21,485 nucleotides of DNA from CAZVAO01 sp964625175 (GTDB lineage Bacteria; Bacillota; UBA994; PWPR01): assembly GCA_964625175.1 (NCBI GenBank), contig CAZVAO010000027.1, forward strand, positions 1-21,485, written 5' to 3'. The translations under genes were made by a program, and so were the position numbers. A model generated the notes under the pieces. That model saw only the letters and a list, made by a program, of their open reading frames with translations. It had not been told where the DNA came from and ran no database searches. Below are positions 14,719 through 21,485 of this stretch, in pieces (positions within the stretch are counted from its first letter, which is position 1; every line of letters starts with the position of its first letter).

Positions 14719-15426
14719 ATGACTCCTCGTAAAAATGATCGCAAAAACATGAAACAATTTGCCATATTTGGTTTAGGCCGTTTTGGCACAACTTTGGCAA
14801 CTCGCTTGACAGAGCTCGGCCATGAAGTCGTAGCAATTGATAATGATGAGGCTATTGTCAACCAGGCAGCGCCTTATGTCACGCATGCCTTTGTTGCGGA
14901 TGCAACGGATGAGATGGTTCTCAAAGGGTTAGATCTGCATAATTTTGATGCCGCAATTGTTGCTATTGGCTCCCTTGAGCCTAATATTCTGACGACATTT
15001 AAATTAAAAAAATTAGGAACTGAACGAATTATTTGTCGGGCCCTACACTCGCTTCATGCGGAAATTCTCTCCATGATGGGTGCATCCAGCATCGTTTTCC
15101 CAGAGCGCGATATGGCGATCCGACTCGCACACAACCTCAACGCTTCCACCATTATGGATTTCCTTGAATTAGCTCCAGACTTCTCGATGTTAGAGATTAT
15201 TATTCCGCCTGATCTTGTGGGTATTGAAATTGCGAAATCGAACTTCCGCAATCTTTACAATGTGACTATCGTTGCTATTGGACGGGATGGTTCACGGATT
15301 ATTGCCCCTGGTGGCGACTTCAAATTCAAAGAACACGACCACATCTATGTCATTGGCGATACCGCATCTTTAGAAAAGCTAGCATCCTTAATTAGCAAAA
15401 ATGAAAGCCAATTAGGCATCAGCTAA
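14719..15426 (+). CDS. TrkA/KtrA-type potassium uptake regulatory subunit (RCK protein)
   Basis: A 235-residue peripheral membrane regulator of K+ transport. The N-terminal RCK/TrkA_N Rossmann domain shows FGLGRFG (17-23) and an acidic residue at the end of strand 2 (Asp41 in VAIDNDE) for nucleotide binding. A TrkA_C domain (about 150-232) ends with DHIYVIGD. In KtrAB/KtrCD systems this subunit gates a membrane partner (KtrB/D) in response to ATP/ADP, and some TrkA_C domains bind c-di-AMP. The partner gene is not in the window. The ATG at 14719 follows AGGTGAT; a GTG at 14710 would leave no room for it. The gene is monocistronic with its own promoter and terminator. Confidence 0.9.
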   Translation: MTPRKNDRKNMKQFAIFGLGRFGTTLATRLTELGHEVVAIDNDEAIVNQAAPYVTHAFVADATDEMVLKGLDLHNFDAAIVAIGSLEPNILTTFKLKKLGTERIICRALHSLHAEILSMMGASSIVFPERDMAIRLAHNLNASTIMDFLELAPDFSMLEIIIPPDLVGIEIAKSNFRNLYNVTIVAIGRDGSRIIAPGGDFKFKEHDHIYVIGDTASLEKLASLISKNESQLGIS

Positions 15427-15438
15427 GATTACACCCAC

Positions 15439-15469
15439 AAAATCCTCTATTCATTTAGAGGATTTTTTT
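15439..15469 (+). terminator. Terminator of the KtrA gene
   Basis: Bases 15439-15449 pair perfectly with 15456-15466 around a six-base loop, and the T run extends to 15469. Confidence 0.9.
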
Positions 15470-15511
15470 GTTTACAACCCCTTTCATTCGATTTCATAAA
15501 CTCTCTAATGA

Positions 15512-15564
15512 CATATGATTCCTGTTATCAAAAACGATTACCACACCCGTTTTTGCCACATATG
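15512..15564. promoter_or_regulatory. Imperfect palindrome upstream of the MalY-like gene
   Basis: CAAAAACG (15529-15536) and CGTTTTTG (15548-15555) form a perfect 8-bp stem with an 11-nt loop. The stem is flanked by CATATG at 15512-15517 and 15559-15564, which could extend it. It is not followed by a T run. It may be an operator or leader structure; no known riboswitch was recognised. Confidence 0.3.
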
Positions 15565-15690
15565 GGGAGGGTTTCAGCGAAATCAGGTGATAAAAGCAAA
15601 AGCTCAAGTAAGTTTGTAGATTTATGCAGGGAAACACCATTTATTGCAGAATAAGATTATGTTAAATATTTATTTGGAGGTAATGTGAAT

Positions 15691-16899
15691 ATGCGTTACG
15701 ATTTTAATGAACATATCGATCGATATGGAACGAATAGTGCAAAATGGGATCTAGTTGCTGATAATTTTGGTCGCCCTGATGTTTTACCAATGTGGGTGGC
15801 TGACACTGATTTCAGGGTGCCTGACGAAATCATTGATGCCTTAAAGAAACGCTTAGAGCATCCCATTTTTGGTTACACCCGACCCGGGGCAGACCTAGTT
15901 CAAGTGATCGTTAATCACATGAAGAAGCTGTATGATTGGGACGTCAAGCCAGAGTGGATAGGTTTTACTAACGGTGTTGTATCTGGCTGTATCATAGCCA
16001 CGCGCTCGTTAACTGATATGGGCGATGAAGTCATCATTCAAAACCCTGTATACTATCCCTTTAAACGCACTGTTAAGTTGACTGGAACCAGTCTGTTGGA
16101 GAATCCTCTTAAACGGGTTGGCAACACCTATGAAATGGACTTTGAGCAATTGGCCGACTTATTTAAAGTCGTTCCAGGTTTTGGGGGAAATGTACCACGC
16201 ATTCGTGCCTCGATCTTATGCAATCCCCATAATCCGGTTGCAAGGGTATGGACAGCAGAAGAATTAAAGCGTTATGCGGATATCATCATCGATAATGGTG
16301 CCGTTGTCATCTCAGATGACATCCACAGCGACTTAGTGCTATCGGGACATAAACATACGATGCTTGCGGCACTGGGTGAAAAATACGAACAAAATACCAT
16401 CACCTTTATTGCACCCAGCAAAACATTTAACGTAGCAGGCCTTAAATCCTCTATCGTTATTATTCCTAACGATCAATTACGTGAGCGCTTCTTATTAACC
16501 CAATCCGCTGGCTACAATTCACCAACAATCTTAGGCTTAACTGCTCTTCAAGCTGCCTATGAACATGGTGCCGATTACGTTGAAGAAGTCAATGCTCATA
16601 TTGAGAACAATTACAACTATTTCAAAGCATATGTCGCAGACCATCTCCCAGAATTAACGGTGATGGATATGGAAGGCACCTACTTAATGTGGGTGGATTT
16701 TGCCAAATTAAACATGGGTCCGAAAGAACTCGCCAGCTTCATGGTAAACGAGGTTAAGGTGGCAACGGACTATGGCTATGCCTTTGGCGAGGGTGGAGAA
16801 ACATTCATGCGCTTCAATCTCGGTTGCACCATTGACACCGTTAAAGAGTGTTTAAAACGACTTGATCATGCCATCACGGAATGGCGCACAAGGCAGTAG
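15691..16899 (+). CDS. MalY/PatB-type PLP-dependent aminotransferase / C-S beta-lyase
   Basis: A 402-residue fold-type I PLP enzyme of the MalY/PatB group, which typically cleaves cystathionine or cysteine conjugates to pyruvate, ammonia and a thiol. The opening YDFNEHIDRYGTNSAKWD and LPMWVADTDF are typical. NPHNPVARVW matches the PLP-contacting region, ISDDIHSDL the pyridine-binding Asp, and APSKTFNVAGLK carries the Schiff-base Lys244. The ATG at 15691 lies nine bases after GGAGGT and matches family starts; a GTG at 15685 is too close. The M3-like peptidase follows after ten bases, so the two are probably co-transcribed, linking peptide cleavage with catabolism of released sulfur amino acids (inference). 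Aminotransferase activity instead of lyase activity cannot be excluded. Confidence 0.9.
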   Translation: MRYDFNEHIDRYGTNSAKWDLVADNFGRPDVLPMWVADTDFRVPDEIIDALKKRLEHPIFGYTRPGADLVQVIVNHMKKLYDWDVKPEWIGFTNGVVSGCIIATRSLTDMGDEVIIQNPVYYPFKRTVKLTGTSLLENPLKRVGNTYEMDFEQLADLFKVVPGFGGNVPRIRASILCNPHNPVARVWTAEELKRYADIIIDNGAVVISDDIHSDLVLSGHKHTMLAALGEKYEQNTITFIAPSKTFNVAGLKSSIVIIPNDQLRERFLLTQSAGYNSPTILGLTALQAAYEHGADYVEEVNAHIENNYNYFKAYVADHLPELTVMDMEGTYLMWVDFAKLNMGPKELASFMVNEVKVATDYGYAFGEGGETFMRFNLGCTIDTVKECLKRLDHAITEWRTRQ

Positions 16900-16909
16900 G
16901 TCATTTACG

Positions 16910-18430
16910 GTGAAAACCACTAAATTCATTGACACAGAGCATGAACTGCTGATTTATCTTAATGAATTAGAAATGAAGCTTGAAAGGCTCCAAAACAAAG
17001 TTAGCACCCTAAACTTTCAACGCTATATCGATAAACAGAACAATCCTGAGATCTTGGAATTAGCCCAGGAGCTTTCCAAGATTATGCTCGACCCAGAATT
17101 GCATGATCAAATCGCTTTCTGGCAAGGCCAAGTAAAAGATCCCATCTTATCACGTCGGCTGGATGTTTGGTCGGATTCCCTACTTTTAGCTAAAGTAGAA
17201 TCAAAACCTGAGATCGTTGAGCTCCAGCAAAAAGTAGCTTATCAAGTGATGAGTCATGGCTACTTAGTTGGCGGAAAACGGATATCACTGGGCGAAGTGC
17301 GGGCAATTGTGCGGGCTAACCCAGATAAAAAAGCGCGTGAAGCAGCTTGGCGCTCACACAATGAATTAAATCGTATTGTCTCTAAAGAAATGTTGAAGCT
17401 TTTCCGTCTGCGTAATAAAGCAGCGCAAGAATTAGGTTTTGAAACCTATGTCGATTTGCGGCTTGAGAAAAATGGTCAAATGTCACGCGAACGGGTCGAA
17501 ACCCTATTAACTGAATTAACCACTGCGACCCAAGATTTTTATAAAGAGTTGATCGAAAAAGGCGCTGAAAAATTAGGTATTGAGACCATTGAACCCTGGG
17601 ATGTTCAATACATCTTGGAACAGCAAGGTGGCATTCCTAAGGCATACTTCCCTAAAGACCGTTTGAATGCATCATTAGAGCAATGGGCACAGCATATGGG
17701 CTTCAGCATTGATGACTACGGCATTGAACCTGTTTTTGTGGATATCCCCTATAACGGACTCACGATGGGACTTGAACGCGATAAGATTAAAATCTTGGCT
17801 AATCCAGACGATGGCTACACCTATTACCGCACCCATTTCCATGAATTAGGCCACGCGCTTCATTCGGCATTAAAGGAAATTGACCACTACATCTTACGAC
17901 GCGAGTCATCCATATTCAATGAGGGGATGGCAGAATTGTTTGGCTATATTTCCTCAGACAAGAGTTGGTTAACGGATTTCTATGGTCTGGATGAAGCAAC
18001 CGCTCAAAAAGCTTTAGAAAGCGCGGTTGGACCCAAGTTCCATTATATCCGCCAGCGCACCGCCTATTGTCTATTTGAGTATCAGGCCTACCAAGACCTC
18101 GATCAGGACCTCGATGAGTTAATGGCAAAAATTGAACAGGACGTCTTACACTGCACGTTCGATTCTACCGCACGCTGGGCATCTAATGGTTGGTATGTGA
18201 GCTACCCGGTCTATTGGCAGAACTATGTTTTAGCAGATTTTGTTGCTAGTCAGATTAACCACCACCTCCAAAGAGAAATTGGTTCTTTGACCAGCGATCG
18301 CGCTGCATTTGACTATGTTGTAGAGCATTATATTAAGCACGGCGCCCTAGTCCCTTGGTTAGATAAAGTACTGCTCGGGACAGGTAAAGAACTCGATGCG
18401 GAAGCAGTAATTGCAGATTTGTTGCAGTAA
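16910..18430 (+). CDS. M3-like zinc oligopeptidase
   Basis: A 507-residue soluble zinc endopeptidase that should cut short peptides in the cytosol. The HELGH motif is at 311-315 (His311, Glu312, His315), with a likely third ligand Glu338 in FNEGMAEL. The mostly helical N-terminal half fits M3 oligopeptidases, but the protein is shorter than PepF (about 600) and the FNEGMAE segment also recalls the M2 peptidyl-dipeptidase HEAIGD, so the exact family is less certain than the clan. No ATG has a ribosome site; a GTG at 16910 preceded by GTAGGT is chosen. The next in-frame ATG upstream, at 16868, lies inside the preceding gene. It ends at the terminator 18449-18479. Confidence 0.85.
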   Translation: MKTTKFIDTEHELLIYLNELEMKLERLQNKVSTLNFQRYIDKQNNPEILELAQELSKIMLDPELHDQIAFWQGQVKDPILSRRLDVWSDSLLLAKVESKPEIVELQQKVAYQVMSHGYLVGGKRISLGEVRAIVRANPDKKAREAAWRSHNELNRIVSKEMLKLFRLRNKAAQELGFETYVDLRLEKNGQMSRERVETLLTELTTATQDFYKELIEKGAEKLGIETIEPWDVQYILEQQGGIPKAYFPKDRLNASLEQWAQHMGFSIDDYGIEPVFVDIPYNGLTMGLERDKIKILANPDDGYTYYRTHFHELGHALHSALKEIDHYILRRESSIFNEGMAELFGYISSDKSWLTDFYGLDEATAQKALESAVGPKFHYIRQRTAYCLFEYQAYQDLDQDLDELMAKIEQDVLHCTFDSTARWASNGWYVSYPVYWQNYVLADFVASQINHHLQREIGSLTSDRAAFDYVVEHYIKHGALVPWLDKVLLGTGKELDAEAVIADLLQ

Positions 18431-18448
18431 TTAACAGCAAAATTACAT

Positions 18449-18479
18449 AAAATAAAAGTGGCCTAGCCACTTTTATTTT
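18449..18479 (+). terminator. Terminator of the MalY-M3 operon
   Basis: A perfect 14-bp stem (18449-18462 with 18466-18479) closes a three-base loop. The right arm is T-rich (TTTTATTTT). Confidence 0.85.
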
Positions 18480-18505
18480 GGAAATTAACGATTAAAGAGT
18501 AAAAT
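18478..18505 (+). promoter_or_regulatory. Probable promoter of the second amidohydrolase operon
   Basis: TTGGAA (18478-18483) and TAAAAT (18500-18505) are spaced by 16 bases. The -35 box overlaps the end of the preceding terminator. Transcription would start just before the AAAGGAGG site. Confidence 0.4.
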
Positions 18506-18532
18506 ACATGAAAATGCAAAGGAGGTTGTACT

Positions 18533-19687
18533 TTGTTAGCAATAATAAACGGTTATGTAAAAACTGTAACGAACGGCGACCATGAAAACTGCACGGTCCT
18601 CTGTGATCAGGGTAAAATTGTCGCTATTGGACAAGATCTTAAAATTCCTGAAGGCGCCTCAATTATTGATGCTGCCAATTGTGTGGTAACACCAGGTTTA
18701 GTGGATCCTCACTCTCATGTTGGTGCCTGGGAAGAAGGTCTCGGCTGGGAAGGTGACGACATCAACGAAATGACAAACCCTGTGAATCCAGGTTTGCGAA
18801 TTATTGATGCTGTGAATCCCCAAGATATCGGCTTTTGGGATGCCCGCCGTGGTGGCGTAACCACTGTTCAAACAATGCCTGGATCTGGCAACATTATCGG
18901 TGGATTGATGATCGCCATGAAAACTGCGGGAACCATCGTTGATGACATGGTGATTAAGAATCCCTCGGGTATGAAAGCCGCTTTAGGGGAGAACCCTAAA
19001 CGCTTCTACGGGACTCAAGGTAAGATGCCCAAAACCAGAATGGGTAGTGCCGCCCTCCTCCGTGAGAGCCTTCACCTTGCGACCCTCTACAATGATAATC
19101 TACAGAGTGGTAAAGAACAGCCCTATGATTATAAGATGGATGCGTTAGCCATGGTCATTCGTAAAGAGATTCCGTTGAGAATCCACGCCCATCGCGCCGA
19201 TGATATTTTGACAGCGATTAGGGTCGGTAAAGAGTTCAACATTGAAATCACGATTGAGCATTGTACAGAAGGTCACAAAGTAGCGGCTGTACTCGCTGAA
19301 AATGATATCTGGGCTAATGTTGGTCCATCGCTCTGGCAAAGAGCCAAAGTGGAAACCAAAGATATTTCACCAACCACGCCGGCGGTCATTGTTGCGGCGG
19401 GTGGCAAAGTAACCTTAATTACGGATCACAATATTGTTCCCCAACATTATTACCGAATCGCAGCCGGCTTAGCCGTGCGTGAAGGCCTAACCTGCGATCA
19501 AGCTTGGGAAGCGGTTACCATTAATCCTGCCAAAGTCATCGGTGTTGAGGATCGTATTGGCAGCTTAGAAATCGGTAAAGATGCGGATATTGTCATCTGG
19601 AGCGGTGATCCATTTGAGCCTCTCACCCACTGTCTCTATACATTTATTGATGGAAAATTAGTCTATCAAGCAGAGGAGGTCAAATAA
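18533..19687 (+). CDS. COG1228-type amidohydrolase, paralog 4
   Basis: A 384-residue paralog of the three genes at 10784-14302, more diverged from them. It starts with TTG, eight bases after a strong AAAGGAGG; no suitable ATG is near. Likely ligands are His60 and His62 (DPHSHVG), His218/His220 (HAHRADD), His243 and His248 (EHCTEGH) and Asp298 (ITDHN). GENPKRFYG lies at 152-160. The motif GPSFGHR of paralogs 1-3 is GPSLWQR here (264-270), so a conserved His is Gln, which points to changed substrate binding. Its stop overlaps the next start by one base (TAATG), so translation is likely coupled. Confidence 0.87.
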   Translation: MLAIINGYVKTVTNGDHENCTVLCDQGKIVAIGQDLKIPEGASIIDAANCVVTPGLVDPHSHVGAWEEGLGWEGDDINEMTNPVNPGLRIIDAVNPQDIGFWDARRGGVTTVQTMPGSGNIIGGLMIAMKTAGTIVDDMVIKNPSGMKAALGENPKRFYGTQGKMPKTRMGSAALLRESLHLATLYNDNLQSGKEQPYDYKMDALAMVIRKEIPLRIHAHRADDILTAIRVGKEFNIEITIEHCTEGHKVAAVLAENDIWANVGPSLWQRAKVETKDISPTTPAVIVAAGGKVTLITDHNIVPQHYYRIAAGLAVREGLTCDQAWEAVTINPAKVIGVEDRIGSLEIGKDADIVIWSGDPFEPLTHCLYTFIDGKLVYQAEEVK

Positions 19688-20829
19688 TGAAAGCATTAAT
19701 TAACGCCAACATTCTTCCTGCTAGCAGCCCGCTGATTGAAAATGGCACACTGCTCTTCGATGGCACAAAAATCGTTGCAGTCGGTTCCAATATCGCCATT
19801 CCTGCAGGCACAGAAGTCATCGACTGTCAGGGGAAAACGATTGTTCCTGGATTTATCGATACCCACACTCATGTCGGACTTTGGGGCGAAGGCGAAGGCG
19901 GCTCTAGCGCTGACGGCAATGAGGGTACAAATCCCATTACTCCTTTCGTGCGAGCCATTGACGCCATCAATATTGAACACAGCAGCTTTGCAGATGCTCG
20001 TATGGGCGGTGTGACAACGGTTCAGGTCACACCTGGTTCAGGCAATGCGATTGGTGGCCAAATGTGTGTCATTAAGACTGCTGGAGCAAATCTTAACGAA
20101 ATGACTCTCCTTGAGTATAACGGCATGAAAGCTGCTTTGGGCGAAAATCCGAAGCGCTTCTATGGCATAGAGAAAAAAGTCTTCCCGTCAACCCGCATGG
20201 GGACTGTGGCTGCCATTCGTAATGCCTTATTAGAAGCCCAAATTTATATGGCAAAACGCGCTGAAGGTAAGGTGCCGGTAGACTTTCGCAAAGAACCGCT
20301 ACTTGCTGTTCTCAAGGGCGAAGTTCCTATGAGGATTCACGCTCATCGTGCGGATGATATTGTCACAGCTGTGCGGATCGGCGAAGAGTTCAATGTCGAT
20401 GTACAGATTGAACATGGCACAGACGGTGCCATTATTGCCGATTTTCTTGCCGAAAAAGGTATCAAAGTAAACTTTGGTCCCTCCTTCTGGCATCGTGCTA
20501 AGATTGAGACCCAAGCAGTATCCTTTGGCTCTGCTGGGGTATTAGAGCGTGCTGGAGTCAAGTTCTCCTTGATCTCTGATCACCCCTTCTATCCGATTCA
20601 ATTCGTATCGATTGCCATCGCTTTAGCCCATTCTGAAGGGATGACTAAAGCAGGCGCTCTCAAAGCTTATACACTATGGGCTGCTGAGATGCTCGGTTTA
20701 GATGATCGAATTGGCAGCCTTGAAGCGGGTAAAGACGCCGACTTCACTATCTGGGATGGCGATCCGTATTCGATCTACAGTCACATCGAAAAAACCTACG
20801 TCAACGGGAAATGTGTGTATTGTAATTAA
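19687..20829 (+). CDS. COG1228-type amidohydrolase, paralog 5
   Basis: A 380-residue paralog closest in motifs to paralog 4. Likely ligands are His60 and His62 (DTHTHVG), His218/His220 (HAHRADD), His243 (EHGTDGA) and Asp298 (ISDHP). The second His of the EHATEGH motif is Ala248 here, the only one of the five lacking it. GPSFWHR (264-270) keeps the His that paralog 4 has lost. A glycine-rich loop (GEGEGGSSADGNE) replaces the GFEG segment. AGAGGAGGT lies inside the end of paralog 4. The operon ends at 20854-20892. It is probably active, but its substrate should differ from the others. Confidence 0.87.
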   Translation: MKALINANILPASSPLIENGTLLFDGTKIVAVGSNIAIPAGTEVIDCQGKTIVPGFIDTHTHVGLWGEGEGGSSADGNEGTNPITPFVRAIDAINIEHSSFADARMGGVTTVQVTPGSGNAIGGQMCVIKTAGANLNEMTLLEYNGMKAALGENPKRFYGIEKKVFPSTRMGTVAAIRNALLEAQIYMAKRAEGKVPVDFRKEPLLAVLKGEVPMRIHAHRADDIVTAVRIGEEFNVDVQIEHGTDGAIIADFLAEKGIKVNFGPSFWHRAKIETQAVSFGSAGVLERAGVKFSLISDHPFYPIQFVSIAIALAHSEGMTKAGALKAYTLWAAEMLGLDDRIGSLEAGKDADFTIWDGDPYSIYSHIEKTYVNGKCVYCN

Positions 20830-20853
20830 ACAACACATCACAATTTAAAACAG

Positions 20854-20892
20854 AAAAATCCAGCAGAACGCAAATGTTTTGCTGGGTTTTTT
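20854..20892 (+). terminator. Terminator of the paralog 4-5 operon
   Basis: Bases 20854-20865 pair with 20880-20891 (12 pairs, one T-G). The loop is 14 bases and the T run extends to 20892. Confidence 0.85.
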
Positions 20893-21259
20893 ATTCATTT
20901 CTTGGTCAGTGACGATGGCTGAATGGTGGAAAGTTAAAAAGGGGAATTTGTGGCTGATGTATAATTCCTAATCTCAGATTGGTGGAAGGGGAAAATTTCG
21001 AGTTCCTCCTAGGACTTCTATTATTATTAAACGATTGTAATCTGTAGTTAAACATAATTAGATACCACCCCCGACCAACTAATTTAGGTTAAAAGGTTAA
21101 AAAGTTTAAAGGCTGAAAGGCAAAAAGGTTATTTAAGTATAGCCCTGATCTCAAATTGGTGTCTTGTGCAAAGAGGAAAGGCGGAATAGTTTAAGAGGCT
21201 AACCCTCCCAATGGTTTTAACACAAAAAAGGCACGCAGAGCGAGCCTCCTTATACTATG

Positions 21260-21292
21260 ATTTAACTATTGTTCAACCATGGTTTAACCACT
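21260..21292. repeat. Inverted copy of the 11-bp repeat family
   Basis: On the minus strand this reads as three 11-base units that share ATGGTTGAAC and ATAGTTAAA exactly with units at 5898-5969. A further GTGGTTAAAC unit-like word lies at 21417-21426. Confidence 0.6.
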
Positions 21293-21325
21293 TTGTTGCT
21301 AGCTTGGTTTACAGATTTTTTAAAC

Positions 21326-21352
21326 CACAAAGAACACAAAGGACACGAAGAA
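21326..21352. repeat. 9-bp tandem repeat CACAAAGRA
   Basis: Three units, CACAAAGAA, CACAAAGGA and CACGAAGAA, stand in tandem. Similar CACAAAG-type repeats are known from non-coding DNA of unrelated bacteria. Confidence 0.7.
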
Positions 21353-21485
21353 AGCCTTACGGATTAGGTCTTGTTTTGGTGGATTCGTTGCTAAGCTCGG
21401 AAATCTAGGATAATGAGTGGTTAAACTTTGATGGCAAACACCGTTTGTCCACCATGATCTGATCCCTGATTCCTTGTCCCCTATC

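Larger units (their letters stand above)
20893..21485. other. Gene-free region of short degenerate repeats
   Basis: No convincing gene is seen. The stretch holds a direct repeat ATCTCARATTGGTG (20971-20984 and 21148-21161), a purine-rich run of GGTTAAAA-like words (21086-21131), three 11-bp units related to 5898-5969 but inverted (21260-21292), a 9-bp tandem repeat (21326-21352) and a TGATCCC-like run at the window edge (21455-21485). The apparent 65-codon frame at 21211-21408 only reads through these repeats. Confidence 0.55.

Noticed and set aside
21211..21408. 65-codon plus-strand frame
   Set aside because: It reads through short repeats (QRTQRTRRK), has no ribosome site and resembles no protein.

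Overview
The window looks like chromosomal DNA of a low-to-moderate G+C Gram-positive anaerobe (Bacillota, Clostridia/Negativicutes-like). The reasons are strong AAGGAGG-type ribosome binding sites, sigma-A style promoters, many hairpin-plus-T-run terminators, and gene families common in amino-acid and peptide fermenters. The phylum call is inference; there is no rRNA or tRNA here to anchor it. No prophage, insertion sequence, CRISPR array or integrase was seen.

Layout. 1-1800: terminator hairpin, structured repeat copy A, and purA (minus) with a good promoter. 1799-6030: an M20 amidohydrolase (plus), a HAD nucleotidase (minus) and an S9 serine peptidase (plus). 5892-6346: an intergenic patch with an 11-bp tandem repeat, a 9-codon mini-ORF fused to a terminator, and structured repeat copy B. 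6347-9370 (minus): an M24 peptidase, an Eis-like GNAT acetyltransferase and a small membrane PH-domain protein, apparently one operon. 9503-10635 (minus): a PHP phosphoesterase and a TM1266-like small ACT-type regulator. 10784-14302 (plus): three tandem paralogous amidohydrolases in one operon. 14719-15426: a KtrA-like K+ regulator. 15691-18430: a MalY/PatB-type PLP enzyme and an M3-like oligopeptidase. 18533-20829: two further paralogous amidohydrolases. 20893-21485: gene-free DNA rich in short degenerate repeats.

How it fits together. Five cytosolic metal-dependent amidohydrolases of one family lie within 10 kb, among M20, S9, M24 and M3 peptidases and a C-S lyase-type PLP enzyme. The simplest reading is a locus for intracellular breakdown of peptides or modified dipeptides, with the paralogs diverged to different substrates. 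The substrates cannot be read from the sequence.

The least explained signal is a 123-nt element present twice (71-193 and 6225-6347), each copy next to a conserved hairpin. The copies align without gaps, fold into the same long stem with compensatory changes, and each ends inside the stop codon of a minus-strand gene. It may be an undescribed structured RNA or an ERIC-like palindromic repeat family.
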